Part shown: positions 38,209 through 49,399 of the stretch, piece after piece | Layout of the letters: the number at the start of each line of letters is the position of its first letter | How positions within the stretch are numbered: position 1 is the first letter of the stretch | NCBI GenBank assembly: GCA_037893245.1 | Contig: JBAIAA010001585.1 | Span: 1 to 64,000 of the forward strand | Reading direction: 5' to 3' | DNA from: Crossaster papposus | Taxonomy: Eukaryota; Echinodermata; Asteroidea; Velatida; Solasteridae | DNA length: 64,000 bases | Made by a program: the position numbers and the translations under genes | The notes under the pieces: generated by a model | What the model was told of the DNA's origin: nothing | Database searches by the model: none | Seen by the model: only the letters and a program-made list of their open reading frames with translations

Positions 38209-39207
38209 CGTCATATTACGATTATATTTGAATTATTACGTTTTTAGACGTTAAAGGCATATCTCAGCAACGGATCGTGTTAACATAACACCTCATTTTG
38301 TGTTGTTAGGTGATAGATAGTTGCACAAAAAGTTCACAAACGTGTGACGTCATCGTTTTAATCAGTTTTAATTCATTTTACTCTGTTTAAATTAACTTAA
38401 ATTAGTTTTCAATGATTTTAAATTGTTTTGATGGTTTAAAAGTTAAATTTTTGAAATATTTAATAAAAAAAATTGTGAATGCGAAAAAGCCCTATGTTCT
38501 GTTCCTCGAACAGACGTAGTTCTAGTCTGTTAATGTATTTCTTTCGAGGTAGTAACGCTTGTCCTTCTTGAGCGATGTAGCGTGTTTCTACAAAATGTTC
38601 TACCGCGGCATGTTTCCTGCATTCTCCTGCATTCTGTTTACGCTTCGCCTTGTGTGGTGTGTTGGTCAGCTCGGCGTTCGTTCATCGTGTGAAAGATTGA
38701 TTTAGGCCAACATTCTCCGTTTTTTTTCCAAAAATGTTTTCAACCTTAAACATTTAATATGCTTTTACAATAACTCCGCCAGTTTTGTTGTCACATGCGA
38801 GGTTTAGTTTTGATAGCTTTTGTGGCGGATGCAAATTAAATCTTCCCGCAAGATCAGCGATTACAACAAGCAGTGGGCTGGCCGGCTGTGAAGTGCCGTG
38901 CCGTGCCCTGCCGTGCCGCGTTACGGCAATTTTACCAAACGCGCGGCAGGCTTTCGCGGAAGGTCGGACAATGCAGTTGGCGTTGCGTAACCTCGGTGAA
39001 AAACACAGTATGGCAAATGCACACGTGGCCACTGAAAATGCTTTCGGGCGACTGAAAACTCTAATTAGGTAGCCCGGCGGGCCACTGAAAAAAAAAGTTA
39101 AGGGAAACCCCTGATTATACTATCCAAAGCTGGTGTACTTCTTACCAAGTAAGTTTTTATTGCCATAATTTTTTTGAGTAATTACCAAACGTATACGATC
39201 CCTTTAA

Positions 39208-39260
39208 GATTTGTCATTCTGCATTGCTCCCATCTTCATTTCATACGCAATTTATACAGC
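39208..39260 (+). repeat. Old local duplication, copy 2, right part
   Basis: CATCTTCATTT and a following CATACGCA/CTCCGTC stretch continue the match to 34,848-34,880 on the far side of the insertion. Confidence 0.5.
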
Positions 39261-40959
39261 TCCGTCATTCTACCCAACTACAAACAAAATACACATCATT
39301 CTTGCGTACTGCATGCCTGTTACACCATCGAGCAAGGAACACGTAGGAACATTCACACAATCCTATTTATAATCCTGTTTTGTTCTCCATCCACGTCACG
39401 CACACTCATTCTCATTATTCTTGCCCTCACACCTCGCAATGTTAAGCACACACCAATGCAGGGCCTTGTTGACATTATCGATAGCATTTATCGGAAACAT
39501 GACCTGATGCAGCTGGGGGGGGGGGGGGGGGGGGGGGGTGCGGTGTGGCGGGATATTTAGTAATCTAGTGATGAGCCACCGAGACCCCATCATCACCCAC
39601 TTGCTCAAAGCGAGCTGCGGCGAGTCAACAAAATAGTTCCGGTGAAGCCTGCTCTGTGTCAACATCAGCTATGTTATCAGAATTTGTATTCGCATCCCCC
39701 CCCCAACACCCCCACCCATTTGACTGTTTCTCTTCTACTTCTCAAATCAATCCATTCTCCGAGCGTGATTGGCCGTAAAACAGTGACAACCTACCCTACC
39801 GAAAGAACAAAGAATGAAACACCGATAGAAGAAGGGGTTATGAAAGGGGAGGGAGGGGGGGGGGGGGGAGGGGGCCTGCCAAAGAGGTGACCTAATGGTC
39901 TATGGCACTTGTCTAGCTGTTCTTCCATCCCTATAATTTTTTTTGGTAAAGATTTGGCGCATAACTCTAATCTCTCTTTCTGTGTGACAGTTACATTAAC
40001 TAACCATGTAATGACTGGCCAGTCGATGAGGCTTAAAGCCCTACATGCTACACTGCGCTAGGAGCTTTCAATTGAAGAACATGTGGCAAGGGTCGGAGTC
40101 CAGCAAAGAGTAGGGAAGTGGGAGGGAGAGGGAAGGAGGAGGGGGGAGGGGGAGTCGTTGTTGTTGAGGGTCAGTTATACTTGAGGGGGTTAGTGCTGTA
40201 AGCTGAAATCAGGTTGGTTGAGTAGGCACTGTACAATATGCCATCTTAGAGAAGACCGTTCGAAATTAAGGAAGGAGGGCTGGGACTGAATTTTGTATTT
40301 CAGAGGTCGCTGGTTCATGCTCCGCTCTAGTCAATTTCTTTGTTCAATTTTTAAAATGGATATAAATCCAGCGACAAAATAACAACAATTGGCCCGAAAA
40401 AACACACAAGGCGTTCAACTAGCACCAACTGATTTGCATATGGCCTAGCTGCTCGAGGTCGCTGTTTGCACGTCATACAGTGCGAGTACGAGTGCATACA
40501 TCGGGCACTTACACTGTTCATCGGACATGATTGTCAATGCCTTGACTGATTCTCAACGCCTTGACCTAAAGCCCTACCTCGCATTTTGTGTATTCAACAG
40601 AGTGTACATGTACTTACATCACTTGAAGGATCTTGCGAGTTGGGTCTGTTGTTACCGTTGGTGGCCACGGGTCTTGTGTTCTCATCACCACTGGGCAATG
40701 ATCCACGGTGCGGGGATCGGTTCTGAAAAAAGACCCAAAAAAAAGAGGAACAAAAATTAACTTCAGGTAATCAAGGTCGTGTCAATTTCCTTTTTCTACT
40801 GAATATTGTTTAAGTTATGGTTTAGGCACCTGTCAGGATAAGAAGTTTAAATTTGGTCACAGAATTGATACCCCTGAAGCAAGCATCGACACCAATTTTA
40901 TTGAAAGGGGAAGGGAAAAGGAACACAAGACCATTCCTTGCAGGCTCCATTTCTTCCAG
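39261..40959. other. Non-coding stretch, nothing certain
   Basis: G24 (39,515-39,538), G-rich runs 39,849-39,874 and 40,120-40,155. Near 40,309-40,322 GGTCGCTGGTTCATGCTCC resembles a tRNA B box and might be the relic of a SINE, but no A box or body was recognised. Confidence 0.4.
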
Positions 40960-41165
40960 GCTCAAAAGAAAAAACTGCTTCACCGTTGGATCTTTCAGTC
41001 TCCTGACGACGAGCCGAACATACCGTCCGAAACGTCGAGTTACCTCCGGTTCTTTTCAGGACCCCACATCTCACTAACGAGTATTACCGTGACGTTACCG
41101 CAAACTACTTATCGTATTGCCTTTCGGCCATGCAAACCTTCAAATCTCGTTCCCCGCAGTAACAA
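40960..41165 (+). pseudogene. Possible retroelement 3' coding remnant
   Basis: One frame reads SPDDEPNIPSETSSY across 40,998-41,042, and another, from about 41,070 to 41,162, reads HLTNEYYRDVTANYLSYCLS and then a stop. Both look like coding wording rather than random sequence, and they are out of frame with each other, so an indel would separate them. The CTGACGACGAG...GAAACGTCGAG nucleotide frame resembles a recurrent tail motif of invertebrate retroelements, possibly Penelope-like. That link is from memory and weak. Confidence 0.3.
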
Positions 41166-43981
41166 TTCAGTCCTTTCCTCTGCCTATGTCCCTTTCACTT
41201 CTTCACATTTGGCAAAAAACGCGTCCTTCTCCCTTAGAAAGTGCACTGCCAACCGAGTGCTCCCATTGCGCAGTAATTCAATAAAAGAGAGTCAATGCGG
41301 TGGAACATGTGACTAAGTGCGAGATGGAATTTCAATTGCTGGCCACTTTCATCTGCTTTCGTAATCTGCAGTTAACGCAAGTCAATTTTTGGTCCAATTA
41401 CGTCTGATAAGCAGTTGTTAGCCGTTGTAACTAAATCTGCTGGGTATGTGCAGGGTTATAATGCAGGATGTCAAATTTGTCGGTACCAAATCAAAGTGGG
41501 CCTAGCCTGCAGCAAATGTACGTGTAGTTCATGATTAACGGTTTATAGATTCTACCAAATGTTGTTGAAGGGCGAGGGGAGTGCTACGTGTACATGTATT
41601 AGTGCAGCTTCTCAATATGTACTTTCAAAATGTTGTATTTTTTTCTTTTCTTTTTCGGACAAAATAAAATGTGTTCATCGTTTGAAAATACATCTTCTCT
41701 GCCATGTAAATTCGGCCCTGCTCTGCCTTTTATTTACACGTTTCTTAAATATCAAAAGGATAACAAAAATGCTTTTAAATATTACAGTTTTATCTGTTTC
41801 TTCAGTATCCTACACCATATTTGTCATATGTGACCCGCTCTAGGAAAAGGTGACATAAGTCGCAAAATATAGAGTTATGTACATGATTAAAAAGTCCAGG
41901 ATATAAGCTTTCATTTAGTACATAGTACAGCTTTATAGCCCCTCCCGTTCCGGTGATATGATGTTTTTGCATACTGATGTTTTTGCATACTAATGGTTCC
42001 ATGGAATTCAAAATACACAACTGAGAAAACAGGCTTCGAAACACAACAAAACTAAGACAATACATTGGAACCGTGCACTCTTAAAAGGTTTTGTTTCACT
42101 TTATTTATCAAATTCTAGCTTTTTGTTAATTAAATCTAAAGCACACCCCCATCATAGTACTTTTTTCTTTCCCATTTTTGTAGTTATCTTAGTTTAGTAT
42201 TTTCAAATGTTTTTGCAGAGCTTCCATTGAGCACTGTTTGAATCACCATCTGTTAAATTGTTATCCTGGAAGAAATCCGCCCAGAGCTGACACACTGCAT
42301 TACATGTCTTTTAGAAATCTTTTAGAAATTAAAAAAACTGGAAAATTGGAATTTTGTTAAAATCCTGTTTATAAATAATGAATTTCTGCGCAGCATTTAT
42401 GTTGTTTTTTTTCCTTTCTTTTTTCTTCCAAAGCTGGAGGTACCGATACAATTGTGCCATTTAGTTTCTGCATGCAAATCGCTTGAATTGGATATGTCAG
42501 AAGTTTTAACTTGTACGTCGATCAGCATGCATAATTTTCCCACTTTTTTTTCGGAGAAAGGGTAAATTTCCACCGCTGCAAGCAAAAATCAAAAGTAGGG
42601 CCATATCAGAGTGCTACCCCTGGCTGCCCGTATAAAAAAATTAAAGTGCTTGAATATAAACCCTGTGTTAAGAACAGGCTGGCTGTAAAAAAAAATATAT
42701 ATATATAAAATGCAGATAACATCGATTCTTGCTGGATGGCTTACTGTGATGGAATTATTTGCTGGTTTTAATTTGAAAATTATCTACCCGTACCCCTTCC
42801 CCCTTCCCCTGCCTGAAGGGCCATTATGCAAATCAAGGCCTGCAGGGCATGGTGGGAAGGACGAGACTAATTGTCCGACTGCTGCTTGCTCAGCGATCAC
42901 TGATCACCGATACTGCTGTTGGCATCAGCACCGTGTTTATTTTCAGACATTTTAGACACTAGAAACAGCAAGTGTTTGTTTAGAAACACATTTCTAATAA
43001 TTTTTTTTATGGGGGGGGGGGGGGGAATGGACATTCGCATGGCTTTAATTGGAGAGGGGTGAAAGAACAAGTCTGTCATAAAACTTGGATATATTTAGCG
43101 TAAGAGTACCATGGTTATTCGTTCAAACTGACTTAGGCTGCATCGTAGGCACATCTGAAACTCTTGTCTGTTGTCTATGTGCGGAAATGCTCACAATAGC
43201 CGTAGTCATACAGGTCTAGCAGCTCCTTTCAGACACGGCTTATAACTTAAGCCTTTGTTTACGAGCATGCATAGTGTACATGTACAATTAGTCCAAGTAT
43301 TAGAAATTCACAGGTAATTTTATGAAACACCTCGCACCAGCCAATTAAAGTTGGCTTAACAAGCTGTGACGTCCTTTCATTCAGAAATCTGGACAAAACT
43401 GCCGATTGGTCAATGTTGCTGCCATGTTTGTGTACATATTAAAGGGGCAATGGAAGACACAACAGAAGGCGCCTGGTAAACGGACAAAATCGCGAGGTCA
43501 AGGCGCAGTCTTGTAATTTGCATAATTAATTGTCGAATCTGCTCGCATAATCATAGATGATCTAGATCACAGCGGTGTACAATCTGGATTGACAGACAAG
43601 GCGACGGCAGCAAGGTCAATCGTTTTTCCCTATTTAGCAATTTGTGTTCCGCGCAATTAAACCCATACTGCCTCCTTGTCATTTTTTTTACAGCAATTTC
43701 AATGATTAATGAATGGCCTCCATAAATGGTTAAAAAAGGGCTACATGTATGTTATAGCTCAGGCTGGGCATTTGCTTAAAAACTGTTATAAGACTGTTAG
43801 AGAGAGAGAAAAAAAGGGGGGGGGGCAAACTTGGAAAATAATGAACTTTAAAAATAAAGGTTACGGAACGGGATGTACAGTACTGTAGCTAAATATGGCT
43901 GGCAGCAGGTTTGTGCTTTATCGTACTTTCTTCAGTTTTCTTGTCAGTCTAATCGAGTTTGTAAGTACGTGTATCGTCCAC
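41166..43981. other. Non-coding stretch with one likely interspersed repeat
   Basis: At 41,826-41,985 the sequence starting ATATGTGACCCGCTCTAGG and AAAAGGTGACATAAGTCGC has the feel of a high-copy repeat, but no second copy is in the window; only the first 11 bases match the 31,187 hairpin. G15 at 43,011-43,025. The rest is AT-rich with no gene. Confidence 0.4.
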
Positions 43982-44177
43982 TAAGCCTGCAGCGGTTTAA
44001 ACGGTTAACCGACCGTTCAAACGGTTACACGGTTACATTGTTCCTGTTCGGTTAACCTTTTTTAAAATTTATTTATTTTGTTCAATTTTTTTATATTTTG
44101 GTTACGGTTAACCGTTAACCGTAACCGCAAAACAACGGTTACACGGTTAATTTGATAACCGCAAACTTGCAGGCTTA
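43982..44177. mobile_element. Inverted-repeat element rich in GGTTAACCG
   Basis: TAAGCCTGCAGCGGTT at the left and AACCGCAAACTTGCAGGCTTA at the right are complementary apart from a short gap. The interior repeats ACGGTTAACC, ACGGTTACAC and their complements on both sides of an A/T-rich centre, so the whole 196 bp can fold on itself. Non-coding. Confidence 0.85.
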
Positions 44178-44370
44178 CAACGGACATGACACAAAAAGAG
44201 GACAATAGGGTCCACTGTTGACACACCGCCCAGGATTGAGATTCATGTACGAACATATGAGAGGTCTTTCGAAGTACAAAAGAAGGAGAATAAAGGGTCC
44301 CTGATACTAGTCTTTAGTAGCGGCTGCAGCCATTTCCAATAGACTCGTGTGTAATTTTAAGCCGCAGTCA

Positions 44371-44888
44371 AAAGCCCTGTTCGCACTGGACTTTTTTTTA
44401 TAAAACTTACCGAGACGATGGGTACTTTTCCCATTTTAAGTCCAGTGCGGACAGCCTAGGACGTGTTCCTCTCGGTTACTTTTCCCGAGTCCAGAGGTTA
44501 CTTTTACCGGCCAACTGCTGCCCGGGAAAACTTCCCAGGTAACTTTTCTCCAGACGATAAGTCCAGTGCGAACAGCGCGAGTCGGTAAAAGTGTCTCAGG
44601 AAAACGTACATCCGGCCCCCTACTGCGATTTCATGCTACACAAGACACCGCGCATGCGCTCTTTGCATTGTTTACGTGTGCGCGCTGATGCATGCACATC
44701 GCATTGTGATCACAATCGCCTTTATGAGTCATTATAATGACAGCTCGGATACTTCTCCCGCGGTCTCGGTAAAATTTTCCTGTGTCGAAAGTCCAAGTGC
44801 GAACAGTGGTAACATTTGACCATTTTTTATTTTACCATCGTCTCAGTAAAACCTTCCCCCCAAAAGTTCCAGTGCGAACACCGCTAAA
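44371..44888 (+). mobile_element. Inverted-repeat element family B, copy 1
   Basis: The left end AAAGCCCTGTTCGCACTGGA pairs with the right end TCCAGTGCGAACACCGCTAA. Inside are further echoes of the end (AAGTCCAGTGCGGACAG, ATAAGTCCAGTGCGAACAG, AAGTCCAAGTGCGAACAG). It shares GACGATGGGTAC, CGCGCATGCGCTCTTTGCAT and GAGTCATTATAATGACAGCT with copies at 50,535 and 59,432. Confidence 0.88.
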
Positions 44889-45301
44889 GAATTTGGACCC
44901 CAAGTACATGTAATTTGGCTACAGCTAGTATAGTCATACCCTACATGTACATGTATAGGCATAGTACAAATCTTGGGGTTGACTCAGAGTTGAAAGCATG
45001 AGGTGTTTAAAACTTGAACAATTTCAACACTGTGCCAACCCCCTGATTGATTTGAACCCAGGTTCAACCCAAAACTGCTCCAGACTACAGGGCTGAGATT
45101 TTCAACCCGGGTTAAAACTCTCCTCCTAGATTCAAAATGGTAGTAACTGATCAAAATAAACTCAGTTTGCATGAAGCAAGTGTGAGATGACACAGGGTTG
45201 ATAAATAAAACAAACTCAACAAGGGGTGGCAGCGGATTTGCCCAGGGTTGAGAGCCTATAATGTAAAAAGGGCTTCCAACCCTTGGATTTAGACACGGCT
45301 C
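44889..45301. other. Non-coding stretch with GGGTTGA words
   Basis: A patch of GGTTCAACCC, AACCCGGGTT and CAGGGTTGA words at 44,975-45,260 suggests another decayed repeat with internal inverted symmetry. No terminal repeats could be fixed. Confidence 0.35.
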
Positions 45302-45697
45302 TTAAAGGTAAGATACACCATTTGCAGATATCACAAATATTTACTATCAAATTATTAAGAAATATCATATATCATTACTCATTTGAAAGTAAATAATGAT
45401 TCTAGGCATCCAGCAAAATGATTGCGCTAGATATCCTGTAATTATTTCGAAAAATATAATTTTATAAAGAAAAATTTGTGATCGCTAGACGGCGATCACG
45501 AAAAAACAAAGATAACATAAGAATAACTGCTCGACGCCGGTTAAAAACAAACGCTGTTTTTCGTGCTTTTATCGCGACCATGATTGTAAAACTTCGAACA
45601 GGTCAGTTAAACGATATTTACTATAAAATACAACCCCCCAAATCCACCTATTCATGGTAATTCAAACAATTACCAACATTGGTGTATCCTACCTTTC
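45302..45697 (-). mobile_element. TTAA-flanked MITE family A, copy 5
   Basis: Left end TTAAAGGTAAGATACACCAT, right end ATTGGTGTATCCTACCTTTC. Reverse orientation. Nearly complete, with GATCGCTAGACGGCGATC in place of the plain GCGATCGC centre of copy 4. Confidence 0.9.
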
Positions 45698-46021
45698 AAG
45701 GCCCAGCGCACTATTAGGAATCTCAAAAACCATAAATGTTCTAACATAATGATGTTAGAAAACTTCCCATGTAGGCCTAATAGTTTTGATCTGAAATGCT
45801 ATAGTCGTTGAGAAATGAGTAAAACAATTAGTTTTGGTCTCGTGAGACGAGAATTAATCAACTGATGCCAATGATAAATCATTCGGAAAATGTTCGCTTT
45901 TTTCTTGGACATGAAATGACCAATGAGGCTAAAACAATCACAAGGGGATTTTACTACATCTTTATTCACAGAAAATATGGTTTACCTTAATGGCCAAAAA
46001 CCAATAGTGAGCTGGCCTTTA
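45698..46021. mobile_element. Inverted-repeat element AAGGCC..GCGCACTATT, abutting copy 5
   Basis: The left end AAGGCCCAGCGCACTATTAG pairs with the right end CCAATAGTGAGCTGGCCTTT. Interior palindrome TCTCGTGAGACGAGA near 45,838. It begins directly at the end of the family A copy, with no spacer. 324 bp, non-coding. Confidence 0.8.
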
Positions 46022-46615
46022 AGAGGGTGTTGGGGGGGGGGGGGAGGGGCACTGGAGGTCAGTATGACAGCTGTACATCACTGAAGAGGCAACTTCAGTA
46101 GAGATACTCTCTTTCTTAATGAGATGTGTACTCCAGAAAGAACCCAACAGCCTGCCAAGTGCTCTTGGCCTGAACTGAAGAGATCTTATACTGTCTGTTA
46201 CTCCTTTGTGTCCCATCATTTTAAGGTCACTCATTGTGTGAAGACCAAAGGCAAAAGAGGGGAAAGGGGTATAAAGGAGGTAGCCGATAGGCAAAGAGGG
46301 TTTAAGAAGGTACATGTATGGGGCTTGGCTCTAGATGGGAAGATGAAATGCCCAAAGGGTTTATTGGAGTTTGGATAAACAGAGGGTAAAAACTGATTGA
46401 TTTTAGGTTTGAGAGCCAGATAGATACCGGTAGATAGAGAGAAGGGGGTGTGGAATCTATGGTGGCCAAAAGGTCAACAACACTACATGTACATACTATA
46501 GCCGAGGCGACGACTATATCTAAAAACACAGGGGCCTACATGTACAGAATGTGAATAGGTCTAGATTGATTAAATAAATATAGTCACAATTAATTTTAAA
46601 ACAACCAGTACTCAT

Positions 46616-46941
46616 ATGCTGCGTTCCAATCGCGTCGTGTTTATCGTGTTCACGAGTCGTAGAATGGGGTACTAATCGTCTGGTAACTCGTGTTCACCAG
46701 TGGTGAACTCGAGGTGGAATTTTTTTCTCTCCATGTTCACGACTTCATAAACGAATGAAATACTCGCGCATGCGTGTTGGTTCACGTACGAGTTCTTGCG
46801 CGATAAAGAATGTCCTTGCCGCATGACTAACTCGACTGTGCGCGTGCGTCTTGGCGAGTAGCGTTTCGAACGCAACCTACTCGTGAACATGGAGAAATTC
46901 AAGGTGAACACGATAAACAAGACGCGATTGGAACGCAGCAT
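46616..46941. mobile_element. Inverted-repeat element GCTGCGTTCCAATCGCG, 326 bp
   Basis: Inverted repeats of about 37 bp with one mismatch: the left starts ATGCTGCGTTCCAATCGCGT and runs through TTTATCGTGTTCAC; the right is the complement ending CGATTGGAACGCAGCAT. The interior is GC-richer with ACTCGTGTTCAC/GTGAACTCG words. A 92-codon minus-strand open frame here is incidental. Confidence 0.9.
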
Positions 46942-47754
46942 CTGCCTCATGTACCGGTAATTTTTGCATTGTCTGTTGATAGTTGTACCGGTATTTCATG
47001 TGGTTCAATAGACCTATAACCTAATAACACCACGCTCTGTTTACATGTGCATTATTCTATGTGATAGTCTGTCTGTATTTCTTGTGTTTGTAGTTCGCGC
47101 ACATGTAAAAAAAACATGACGGCTATTGGACGAATGTGGTCACGATAGCTAATTAACATGTGCATTGCAGGTATGTATGCATGTTCGGTAACTTAATATT
47201 TATTTTGGTTTAGAATTATTACCGTTTTTTTTTATAATACCGATAATAATAAGTTTCTTATTTCTAATGCCCCAAACAATGGCAGCCCATGGGAGAAGGG
47301 GGGGGGGGGTATGGCACTCACCAGGACATTACTTTACAATTATTTTCCAGGGGAAAATAGGACATCAATTTATAATACGCAGTGTCATAAGCATTCAGGC
47401 GACGACTGGACGAGAAGAAAAAAAGGTGCCAGAAACATGCATGGGGAGCCCCACGGACACTCCGACTAGCAACATTTGCGGCAAATAAATTAACGATCCT
47501 AGTGAATTATTCACACCCATGCCACCACAGACTAACACCTCAGATCCCTGAGGAGATGTACTGGGTACCAGACTTGGGGGGGAGGGTAATGACACATGAT
47601 ACCATTCTCAGGGATGCAAGTTTGACATTCGTTTGTCGACTGTACAAAAAAAAGAGTCTGCTGCTCTGACGATGGTCAAATACTCTTCGTTATTTTTTGC
47701 ATTACATTTTTAAAGGCAAAACAAATACATGCAGTATCAAGTTTTATGCATCAC
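46942..47754. other. Non-coding stretch
   Basis: TACCGGTA words at 46,953-46,993, a G10 run near 47,300, nothing else recognised. Confidence 0.5.
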
Positions 47755-47932
47755 TTAAAGGTAAGAAACACCATTGGTAATTGCTTGAAATTATCATGAA
47801 TGGGTGGATGTAAAGGTAGGATACACCATTGGTAATTGCTTGAAATCATCTCGAAAGGGGGGATTTGGGTGGTTGTATTTTATAGTAAATATCGTTTAAC
47901 TGACCTGTCCAAAGTTTTACAATCACTGGTAC
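47755..47932 (+). mobile_element. TTAA-flanked MITE family A, copy 6 (doubled start, truncated)
   Basis: TTAAAGGTAAGAAACACCAT and then, 55 bp later at 47,812, a second start AAAGGTAGGATACACCATT; both are followed by GGTAATTGCTTGAAA. The family is then followed to AAGTTTTACAATCA and breaks off. The doubled head suggests self-insertion or a tandem slip. Confidence 0.85.
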
Positions 47933-48296
47933 TCGGCCCCACAGATTTGTGTAGACATTCCCTGGTTTGTTTGTCAAGATTCATTGCGGATATCGAAAAG
48001 GCTCATTCTAAAGCCGATTCATATACTCGACGCGAAAGAGAACGGAAAAACTAACGATACATGTACCTTGCGACGTCACGATGAGATTTTGTGCTGAAAA
48101 TTCGCAATAGTTGAACACACTTCAACACCGGTGAATGTTTGCAGCAAATTGCTTTGTGAGATCAAATTCATATCGTATTCGTTTTTGCACACAGTGGAAT
48201 GCTGCAGAATTTGTCTAATGTTGTTTCACAATGCATAGACTACCGGTAGGTACATGTACATTACAATGTACATGCAGGCTTACACGTATTATGTAG

Positions 48297-48629
48297 GTGC
48301 GAAATACGGTACCCTCTGGAGACATGAACACAATGTGTACAATGGAGACAAAATGTCTCCGGAGGGTAAATTTCTATAGATGAATAGGTCTCCACTGGGA
48401 ATTTCACGAATTAGATTTTTGGATTTTAGTTAAATTACTCAAAAACTAGGATTAGGATGTGGGTTAGGGTTAGTGTTTGGGTTAGGGTATAATATAGGGT
48501 ATATTGGGTCGAAAGTTCAAACCAGGAAAATAATTATGGTTAAAATGGGAGCATTTTGAAAAACGTGCTCGACTTTCTAACCATTTTGTACACGAGAACA
48601 AAGCCATGTCTCCACAGTGATACAAAAAT
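48297..48629 (+). repeat. Dispersed repeat family F with telomere-like core, copy 1
   Basis: Contains GGTTAGGGTTAG and GGGTTAGGGTATAATATAGG at about 48,471-48,505, close to the animal telomere unit TTAGGG. Flanking words are GGTGCGAAATACGGTACCCT, GTCTCCGGAGGGTAAATTTC and AGAACAAAGCCATGTCTCCA. The inverted partner at 54,603-54,902 is very similar. Confidence 0.9.
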
Positions 48630-49399
48630 GCGAATGTACATGTATGGCCCTAAATGTGTATACATTAACATATACTACGGTACATAACCCCGAAGAACAG
48701 AAGTACATACAGTGTATGTACAATAGACGAATAATAGACGAACAATGCCAGAAGATCCTTTTAGTCCTCCGGCATTCATCTTTTGTTGAATTCTGTCCTC
48801 TGTCGTTAAAGTGTACAATACATGTACATGTCTATGGGGTTAGGTTATAGTACAGGAACAAAGGGAAACACAATAGGGGATCCTCAGTCCTCAGGGCAAA
48901 ACAGGAACTGGATGTACATGTACTGCATGAGCGTAAAACACCCCAAAGGCTATCGCTATCCTGCTACACTCGCACAGCTCATAAATTCACAACAGGCCCA
49001 GATCTATAATTCAACACTAGGTAGTTCGACTTTCACACCCTCCTTCCCCCACTGGGACACCAGCTGCTAATACAGCCTTCATCCCACAGGGGGAAGTCTC
49101 ACCTGCCCTTTAGTTGTCAAAAAATAAAACACAGTGCACATACTGCCTGTAAATCATTGCCTTGTGCAGGTCATGTAAGGTCCAAGAAGAAGAGGGAGGG
49201 GGGCAATGGTGGATGGTTATGAGGGTGAGGATTATTTACAAATATCATTAATTGTTTTTTAATTTTTTTTTTTTTTTGGGGGGGGGGGGGGGGGGCAATT
49301 GCTTCGAGAAAAGACAGCAATTTTGACAAATGTATTTGAGGTATAATGTGCAAAAACAAAGGAAATTGCTACTGCAATCTATACATGTATCGGTTTTCT

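Larger units (their letters stand above)
36620..38491. mobile_element. Possible inner element bounded by GGCTTTTTCGC
   Basis: GGCTTTTTCGCAA opens a 28-bp hairpin at 36,620-36,647, and GCGAAAAAGCC closes the stretch at 38,481-38,491. Between them are two copies of a roughly 470-bp block and six TGACGTCA palindromes. The element boundary is inferred from the complementary ends only; it may instead be part of the surrounding hAT-like element. Confidence 0.45.
36017..39113. mobile_element. Candidate hAT-like non-autonomous DNA transposon
   Basis: The ends are complementary: CAGGGTTTCCCCTTA at 36,017 and TAAGGGAAACCCCTG ending at 39,113. ATTAT directly flanks both sides (36,012-36,016 and 39,114-39,118). 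The CAGGG ends suggest hAT, but a 5-bp rather than 8-bp duplication does not, so the class is uncertain. The interior is CpG-rich near both ends. No intact transposase; short overlapping frames at 36,165-36,521 have no domain I can name. It carries another possible element at 36,620-38,491. Confidence 0.65.
35720..39207. mobile_element. TTAA-flanked inverted-repeat element, split by a 3.1-kb insertion
   Basis: The left end TTAAAGGGATCGTATACGTT pairs with the right end AACGTATACGATCCCTTTAA; the symmetry continues inward for several bases (AGTAATT / GTAATTAC). Without the insertion it would be about 390 bp, made of 35,720-36,016 and 39,119-39,207. The left part holds a hairpin with 14-bp arms AATCTGAGAAACGT / ACGTTTCTCAGATT (35,899-35,936). 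No coding capacity. Confidence 0.88.

Noticed and set aside
40998..41035. Hammerhead ribozyme suggested by CTGACGA...GAAAC
   Set aside because: The CTGA lies in a potential stem with TCAGGA, and no proper stem II or stem III could be drawn around the core.
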